18,256 nt of DNA, from contig JAUWGD010000019.1 in assembly GCA_030606585.1 (NCBI GenBank), positions 1-18,256 of the forward strand, in the 5' to 3' direction. The position numbers were made by a program, and so were the translations under genes. Below the pieces are notes generated by a model. It did not search any database. It was given only the letters and a program-made list of their open reading frames with translations, and was not told the DNA's origin. Below are positions 14,726 to 18,256 of this stretch, one piece after another (positions within the stretch are counted from its first letter, which is position 1; each line of letters opens with the position of its first letter). This DNA comes from Dehalococcoidales bacterium (GTDB lineage Bacteria; Chloroflexota; Dehalococcoidia; Dehalococcoidales; RBG-16-60-22).

Positions 14726-16098
14726 AGGCGTCGTTTATTTATTATATTATCGATAAAGCTCACCAGGAAAAGGAGAACCGCGCTCAATGCCAGCGCCCCG
14801 AGGTCGAGGTATTTTACCGATACCAGCTTGCTGACAATCCCCAGCGCCCCGCCCCCGATGAGTGCCGCCAGCGCCCCCGCCGCGGTCACCTTAAGCTGCT
14901 TCTTGAAGAACCCGGCTATCACCGGTAGAATCACCCCGCAGGTATATACCGTATAGGCAAACAGCAGGGCGCTGATTATTCCCTTGAGCAACAGCGCCAC
15001 CGCCAGCGAGATGATGCCCAGCAGTATTATCAGCCAGCGGGAACGGGGCAGGATTTTATTTTTATCGGTCGTTGCGCGTAATCCGCCGATGATATCCACC
15101 GTCAGGATGGTGCCGGCGCTCAGCAGGGTGGTATCCGCCGAGGACATCATGGCGCAGAGCAGCGCCGCCAGGACGATGCCTCCCAGAAGCGGCGGAAATA
15201 CCTCGCTGATGACCATGGGGAGGGCCTGCTCCGCCGCAATATCGGGGAACAGCACGGCAGCGCCCATGCCTATCAGCGTCACGGCAAAGGCTATCGGTAT
15301 AATGAGCCCCGCCGTCCAGAAGGTGGACGCCCGTGCCGTGGCATCGTCTCTGGCGCAGAATATCCGCGAGTACATGTCCGGCCCGACCACGTAGGTCAGT
15401 CCGACCACCAGCAGCAGAGAGGCAAGACTGGCCCCGCCGAATTGGGTACTGGTAGGAAAGGAAAACATATCCGCTGACAGCGCGCTTTGCAGTCCGTCCC
15501 ATCCTCCCAGCCGTGACAGCAGCATTCCCAGCCCGGCGAAAATCCCTCCGAAGATTAACACCGATTGAAAAAAGTCGGTGCGGATGACGGAATACTGGCC
15601 ACCCAGTACGGTGTAAGTAATAAAGACGAAGGAAAATATTACCATCCAGAGGGTCTCATTGCCCATTCCCAGGATGCTCATTATCTTGCCGGCGGCTATA
15701 ATTTGAGCGGCGATGATGCCTATCCAGGCGACGACAATCAGGACCGAGGAGGCGAAAGCCATGCGCCGGTCGTACTGCTTGCCTATCAGCTCGGGGAGGG
15801 TATAGAGGGCGTATTTCCGCACTCTCCTGGCGAAAAACAGCCCCAGCACTATCAGACCGATGCTGCCCGCCAGCAGCCACCAGGCGCCGGTCAGGCCCCG
15901 CTGAAAGCCCAGCCCGGCCATGCCCACCGTGGCCGACCCTCCGATAATCGTGGCCAGCAGCGAACCGACGATAAAGAATGAAGCCCCTTTTCTACCGGCT
16001 ACGAAGAAGTCGTCCGCCTGCCTCGCCTTTTTACGGCTGACCGCTCCGATAATAAGAATGACCGCGAAATAGAGGATAATTACTATTAGTTGGCACAC
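14722..16098 (-). CDS. Sodium:solute symporter family (SSF) transporter
   Basis: The protein is 458 residues, almost wholly membrane-embedded, with about 12-13 helices. SSF hallmarks are A28-D-D-F-F-V-A-G-R-K near the N-terminus, Y162-T-V-L-G-G-Q-Y-S-V-I-R-T-D-F-F-Q, Y236-V-V-G-P-D-M-Y-S-R with downstream A-R-D-D-A-x-A-R (249-256), and S319-S-A-D-T-T-L-L-S-A-G (319-329), the helix that carries Na+-site serines in vSGLT and PutP. This supports Na+-coupled uptake of a small solute; family members take proline, pantothenate, sugars, acetate or others, and the substrate is open. The start is GTG at 16098, with AAGGAAAA (16110-16103) upstream. Its TAG stop lies in the same CTAG tetranucleotide as that of the MFS gene. 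It is the second minus-strand gene after the small CxxC gene. Confidence 0.9.
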   Translation of the reverse strand: MCQLIVIILYFAVILIIGAVSRKKARQADDFFVAGRKGASFFIVGSLLATIIGGSATVGMAGLGFQRGLTGAWWLLAGSIGLIVLGLFFARRVRKYALYTLPELIGKQYDRRMAFASSVLIVVAWIGIIAAQIIAAGKIMSILGMGNETLWMVIFSFVFITYTVLGGQYSVIRTDFFQSVLIFGGIFAGLGMLLSRLGGWDGLQSALSADMFSFPTSTQFGGASLASLLLVVGLTYVVGPDMYSRIFCARDDATARASTFWTAGLIIPIAFAVTLIGMGAAVLFPDIAAEQALPMVISEVFPPLLGGIVLAALLCAMMSSADTTLLSAGTILTVDIIGGLRATTDKNKILPRSRWLIILLGIISLAVALLLKGIISALLFAYTVYTCGVILPVIAGFFKKQLKVTAAGALAALIGGGALGIVSKLVSVKYLDLGALALSAVLLFLVSFIDNIINKRRL

Positions 16099-16150
16099 TT
16101 TTATTTTCCTTAATTGTGTGGAGTTATTTGAATGAGATAAAAGAGAAAGG

Positions 16151-16170
16151 CAGTCGGGGAATACCGGCTG
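16151..16170 (-). terminator. Weak hairpin between the CxxC gene and the symporter gene
   Basis: On the minus strand CAGCCGG (16170-16164) can pair with CCGACTG (16157-16151), with one C-A mismatch and a six-base loop. CCTTTCTCTTTT follows. It may end transcription of the small CxxC gene ahead of the symporter, but the mismatch and interrupted T-run make it uncertain. Confidence 0.3.
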
Positions 16171-16200
16171 GTGCGGACATAGCTTAATTTACATAGAATT

Positions 16201-16229
16201 ATTATATACTTGGCTTTTCGGTGCCTAAA
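16201..16229 (-). promoter_or_regulatory. Possible symporter promoter overlapping the CxxC-gene stop
   Basis: On the minus strand a perfect TATAAT (16206-16201) lies 17 bp from a poor -35 match, TTTAGG (16229-16224). The -10 box overlaps the stop codon of the small gene. It would give the symporter mRNA a leader of about 95 bases containing the weak hairpin at 16151-16170. The poor -35 keeps confidence low. Confidence 0.3.
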
Positions 16230-16432
16230 ATGGCGATTTCTATCTTCTGACCGCACTTGGAGCAGGTAATATTGAGGGTAATCGGCTGCCGCATTACCCT
16301 TTCGGCGACTGCCGATACTACGGAATCGACATTATCCAGTCGCGCGTCCAGCATATCGATTCGCTGAATGATACGTTCGATTTCCGCTCCGGGGTCTTCG
16401 TTAGTGGTTTCCAGTTTATCCTGCTTTGCCAA
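16202..16432 (-). CDS. Small coiled-coil protein with C-terminal CxxC
   Basis: I assign 76 residues from TTG at 16432, which has GAGGA (16445-16441) eight bases upstream. The frame is open for 21 more codons, but those overlap the -10 and -35 boxes of a consensus promoter, so the longer form would not be transcribed whole. Residues about 16-46 form a charged heptad-like helix (I-E-R-I-I-Q-R-I-D-M-L-D-A-R-L). The C-terminus has I-T-C57-S-K-C60-G-Q-K-I-E-I, half of a zinc ribbon, so a dimer could bind one metal through four cysteines. I recognise no named family; similar short proteins may be conserved in Dehalococcoidia, which I recall but cannot verify. It is divergent from the EF-Tu-domain-like gene and may share its control. 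Confidence 0.65.
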   Translation of the reverse strand: MAKQDKLETTNEDPGAEIERIIQRIDMLDARLDNVDSVVSAVAERVMRQPITLNITCSKCGQKIEIAILGTEKPSI

Positions 16433-16465
16433 GTTCTCGGTCCTCACTAATATAAAACTAGATTT

Positions 16466-16495
16466 ATTATATGTCTCTACGAGGAAATATGTCAA
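16466..16495 (-). promoter_or_regulatory. Perfect consensus promoter for the CxxC gene
   Basis: On the minus strand TTGACA (16495-16490) and TATAAT (16471-16466) are both exact consensus hexamers, 18 bp apart. Transcription would begin near 16459, about 27 bases before the TTG start and upstream of its GAGGA site. Two exact hexamers imply strong constitutive expression unless repressed. Confidence 0.75.
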
Positions 16496-16500
16496 AGATA

Positions 16501-16520
16501 TGATGTGAATAATTACACCA
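16501..16520. promoter_or_regulatory. Imperfect dyad between two divergent promoters (operator candidate)
   Basis: The 20-bp stretch TGATGTGAATAATTACACCA matches its own reverse complement at 14 of 20 positions (TG-TGT-A-TA-T-ACA-CA). It lies almost exactly midway between the outward-facing -35 boxes at 16490-16495 and 16523-16528. That is a natural place for a dimeric regulator to act on both genes. AT-rich DNA gives such dyads by chance fairly often, so the call is tentative. Confidence 0.35.
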
Positions 16521-16522
16521 TG

Positions 16523-16551
16523 TTGATTTATAGAAAATTGAGGGGTATAAT
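16523..16551 (+). promoter_or_regulatory. Promoter for the EF-Tu-domain-like gene
   Basis: TTGATT (16523-16528), a 17-bp spacer and a perfect TATAAT (16546-16551) give a start near 16558. The leader to the ATG at 16606 is about 48 bases and includes GAGGAGGG (16591-16598), seven bases from the ATG, an unusually strong ribosome site for such a small gene. Confidence 0.7.
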
Positions 16552-16605
16552 CCTGAATACGAAGTATGAGTTAATCTGGTAATAATCAAAGAGGAGGGAA
16601 GACAA

Positions 16606-16860
16606 ATGGCCGAGAAAGAAGTTGGTAAGGTAATGGACTTCTTTGCCCATCCGGTAGTCGCCGGAATCGATATGACCGGAACGCTCAAAGTAGGGGATAA
16701 AATTCACATCAAGGGACACACCACGGATATCGAAATGGAAATCGCCTCGATGCAGATTGACAATGCTAACGTTGACAAGGCTAAGAAGGGCGATTCCATA
16801 GGTATCAAGGTTCCTGACAGGGTAAGGCGAGGAGACACCGTTTACAAAGTCACCGACTGA
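16606..16860 (+). CDS. Stand-alone EF-Tu domain-2-like small protein
   Basis: This 84-residue protein resembles beta-barrel domain 2 of translational GTPases: G-K-V at the start of the first strand, a central L-K-V-G-D-K-I-H-I-K-G-H-T-T-D-I, then S-M-Q-I-D followed by A-K-K-G-D-S-I-G-I-K-V and R-R-G-D-T-V-Y-K-V. These are the strand and loop signatures of the barrel (V-G-D, G-D-x-I-G-I-K). There is no GTPase domain: no P-loop or NKxD. Short proteins of this type are usually annotated 'translation elongation factor-like' in archaea and some bacteria; their role is unknown. The start is fixed by the strong ribosome site. No clear terminator follows, only T-rich tracts near 16890 and 16920. Confidence 0.85.
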   Translation: MAEKEVGKVMDFFAHPVVAGIDMTGTLKVGDKIHIKGHTTDIEMEIASMQIDNANVDKAKKGDSIGIKVPDRVRRGDTVYKVTD

Positions 16861-17004
16861 AAAACTCTCACGCTTAATATTATCTGATGTTTTTAACCCT
16901 TAACCCGCTCTTTCTCCTCTTTTTTGATTGAGACCTTACTGAAATCTTGGGATTAACTTGAAGATTGATTCCCGAGTATGTCCTGCTGGGTTAGGAGCGT
17001 GTCC

Positions 17005-18256
17005 ATGACTACAGGTTTTAGTGATTATGATAAGTATGATGGACTCGGTCTGGCCGGGCTCGTCCGCGAGAAGAAGGTCAAGCCCGTTGAGCTGGTAGAA
17101 GAAGCGATAAGTCGCATTGAAAGACTCAATCCGCAGCTCAATGCCGTCATTCATAAGATGTACGAGCAGGCTCGCCGCACCGCCGAAGGAGACCTGCCTG
17201 ACGGTCCTTTCAAGGGCTTACCCTTCCTGCTGAAAGACCTGGCGATGTGCTGTGCTGGAGCACCCCTGTGTAATGGCAGCCGATTCTTCAAGGACTTTGT
17301 GCCGGACCACGATTGTGAGCTGGTCAGGCGACTTAAGGCGGCTGGCGTCATTGTTATTGGCAAGACCAACACGCCGGAGTTCGGTCTGGCATTTGTGACC
17401 GAGCCGGAATTGTTCGGCCCCGCCAACAACCCCTGGGACCTGACCCGAACCACCGGCGGTTCCAGTGGCGGTTCGGCAGCGTCTGTAGCCGCGCGGATAG
17501 TCCCCGTGGCACACGCCAGTGACGGCGGCGGTTCCATACGCGTTCCATCTTCCTGCTGTGGTGTTTTCGGCCTCAAGCCGACGCGTGGGCGTAATCCGGC
17601 CGGGCCTGATTTTGGCGACATGTGGCGCGGCTTTGCCGGCGACCACGCTATCACCCGCTCTGTGCGTGATAGCGCCGCTTTACTGGACGCTACGGCTGGC
17701 CCTGATACCGGGGCTCCTTATTACGCGGCGCCGCCGGCTCGCTCCTTCTTGAGTGAGGTCGGGGAGGACCCCGGAAAACTGCGCGTTGCCTTCACATCGG
17801 AGCCTTTCCTAGGTAATACCGTCGAAGAAGATTGTATAAAGGGCCTGGAGACAACTGTTAAGCTATGCGAGGAGCTTGGTCATGAGGTTGTGGAAGCTGT
17901 GCCACCGATAGACGGTCAGGTTATTGCCAGGGCTTTTATGACGATAATATGCAGCGAAACCAGGGCATTCATTAAGGAAGCTGAGGAATTAATTAACCGC
18001 AAAGCTTCTTATAAGGATTTTGAACCGCTCACCTGGATTGTTGCCCTGCTCGGTGATGAATTCACGGCATCTGATTTATCCCGTGCTATCAACTCGATTC
18101 AGTTTGCCTCGCGGAAGGTAGGCGAATTTTTCGAAAGATATGATGTCTTGCTGACGCCGACGCTGGCTATGCCGCCCCTGAAAACGGGTGAGTCTCAGGT
18201 AAAAGGAATTCAGGCTGTGATGATGAAATTATTCGGCCGTCTTAATGCCGGGGGTT
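17005..18256 (+). CDS. Amidase signature family enzyme (partial, runs off the window)
   Basis: The frame is open from ATG 17005 to the window edge: 417 residues seen, against about 450-500 for the family. Members hydrolyse amide bonds with a Ser-cisSer-Lys triad. All three residues are present: K77 in P-F-L-L-K-D-L, S153 in T-G-G-S-S-G-G-S and S177 in D-G-G-G-S-I-R-V-P. The S153-S177 spacing of 24 equals that of the FAAH triad (S217, S241). The N-terminus (L-V-R-E-K-K-V-K-P-V-E-L) and A-G-V-I-V-I-G-K-T-N-T-P-E-F are also typical. A GatA role is possible but unlikely to be decidable here: there are no gatB or gatC neighbours, and the glycine-rich D-G-G-G-S and missing end leave the substrate open. 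AGGAG (16993-16997) lies seven bases before the ATG; the GTG two codons upstream is too close to it. Confidence 0.92.
   Translation, partial: MTTGFSDYDKYDGLGLAGLVREKKVKPVELVEEAISRIERLNPQLNAVIHKMYEQARRTAEGDLPDGPFKGLPFLLKDLAMCCAGAPLCNGSRFFKDFVPDHDCELVRRLKAAGVIVIGKTNTPEFGLAFVTEPELFGPANNPWDLTRTTGGSSGGSAASVAARIVPVAHASDGGGSIRVPSSCCGVFGLKPTRGRNPAGPDFGDMWRGFAGDHAITRSVRDSAALLDATAGPDTGAPYYAAPPARSFLSEVGEDPGKLRVAFTSEPFLGNTVEEDCIKGLETTVKLCEELGHEVVEAVPPIDGQVIARAFMTIICSETRAFIKEAEELINRKASYKDFEPLTWIVALLGDEFTASDLSRAINSIQFASRKVGEFFERYDVLLTPTLAMPPLKTGESQVKGIQAVMMKLFGRLNAGG

Noticed and set aside
16936..17654. Minus-strand frames opposite the amidase gene
   Set aside because: The + strand frame carries the complete amidase triad and runs open to the window edge; the opposite frames are shadows.

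Overview
The window is 18,256 bp of bacterial chromosome. It is GC-rich in its housekeeping genes and has AT-rich patches. It most resembles a Dehalococcoidia-type Chloroflexota genome, probably from an environmental lineage. I base this on family knowledge, not a search: the rseP-ispG-proS neighbourhood, the co-oriented thrS-infC-rpmI-rplT-pheS-pheT block, a threonyl-tRNA synthetase without the N-terminal TGS domain, and scattered 'CTCGCAATGAC' repeats. Start codons are mixed: seven of the seventeen assigned starts are GTG, TTG or ATA.

Left arm (1-6592, + strand): the last codons of an upstream gene, the RseP-type site-2 protease and IspG (MEP isoprenoid pathway) are joined by ATGA overlaps. 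Two accessory genes sit between ispG and proS: a pentapeptide-repeat protein with a two-helix ion-channel-like C-terminus, and a lipoprotein with a transglutaminase-like Cys-His-Glu core. proS (bacterial ProRS with editing insert) follows, then an AT-rich lipoprotein of unknown function.

Centre (6778-13447, - strand): pheT, pheS, rplT, rpmI, infC and thrS, a translation cluster read right to left from thrS. thrS has a strong promoter that would start transcription at or beside its GTG. infC has its own promoter and apparently an ATA start codon. A terminator-like hairpin lies in front of pheS, and a dispersed palindromic repeat separates pheS from pheT. pheT converges on the left-arm lipoprotein gene across a 185-bp gap.

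Right arm (13556-18256): an MFS exporter-type gene runs divergently from thrS and its stop codon overlaps that of a convergent sodium:solute symporter gene. Next come a 76-residue coiled-coil/CxxC protein gene (-) and an 84-residue EF-Tu-domain-2-like protein gene (+), transcribed divergently from two consensus promoters around an imperfect dyad. An amidase-signature enzyme runs off the right edge.

No tRNA, rRNA, CRISPR array, transposase or phage gene was seen, and no gene-free stretch exceeds about 200 bp. The least ordinary parts are the accessory insert between ispG and proS, the initiation signals of infC and thrS, and the small divergent pair at 16.2-16.9 kb.
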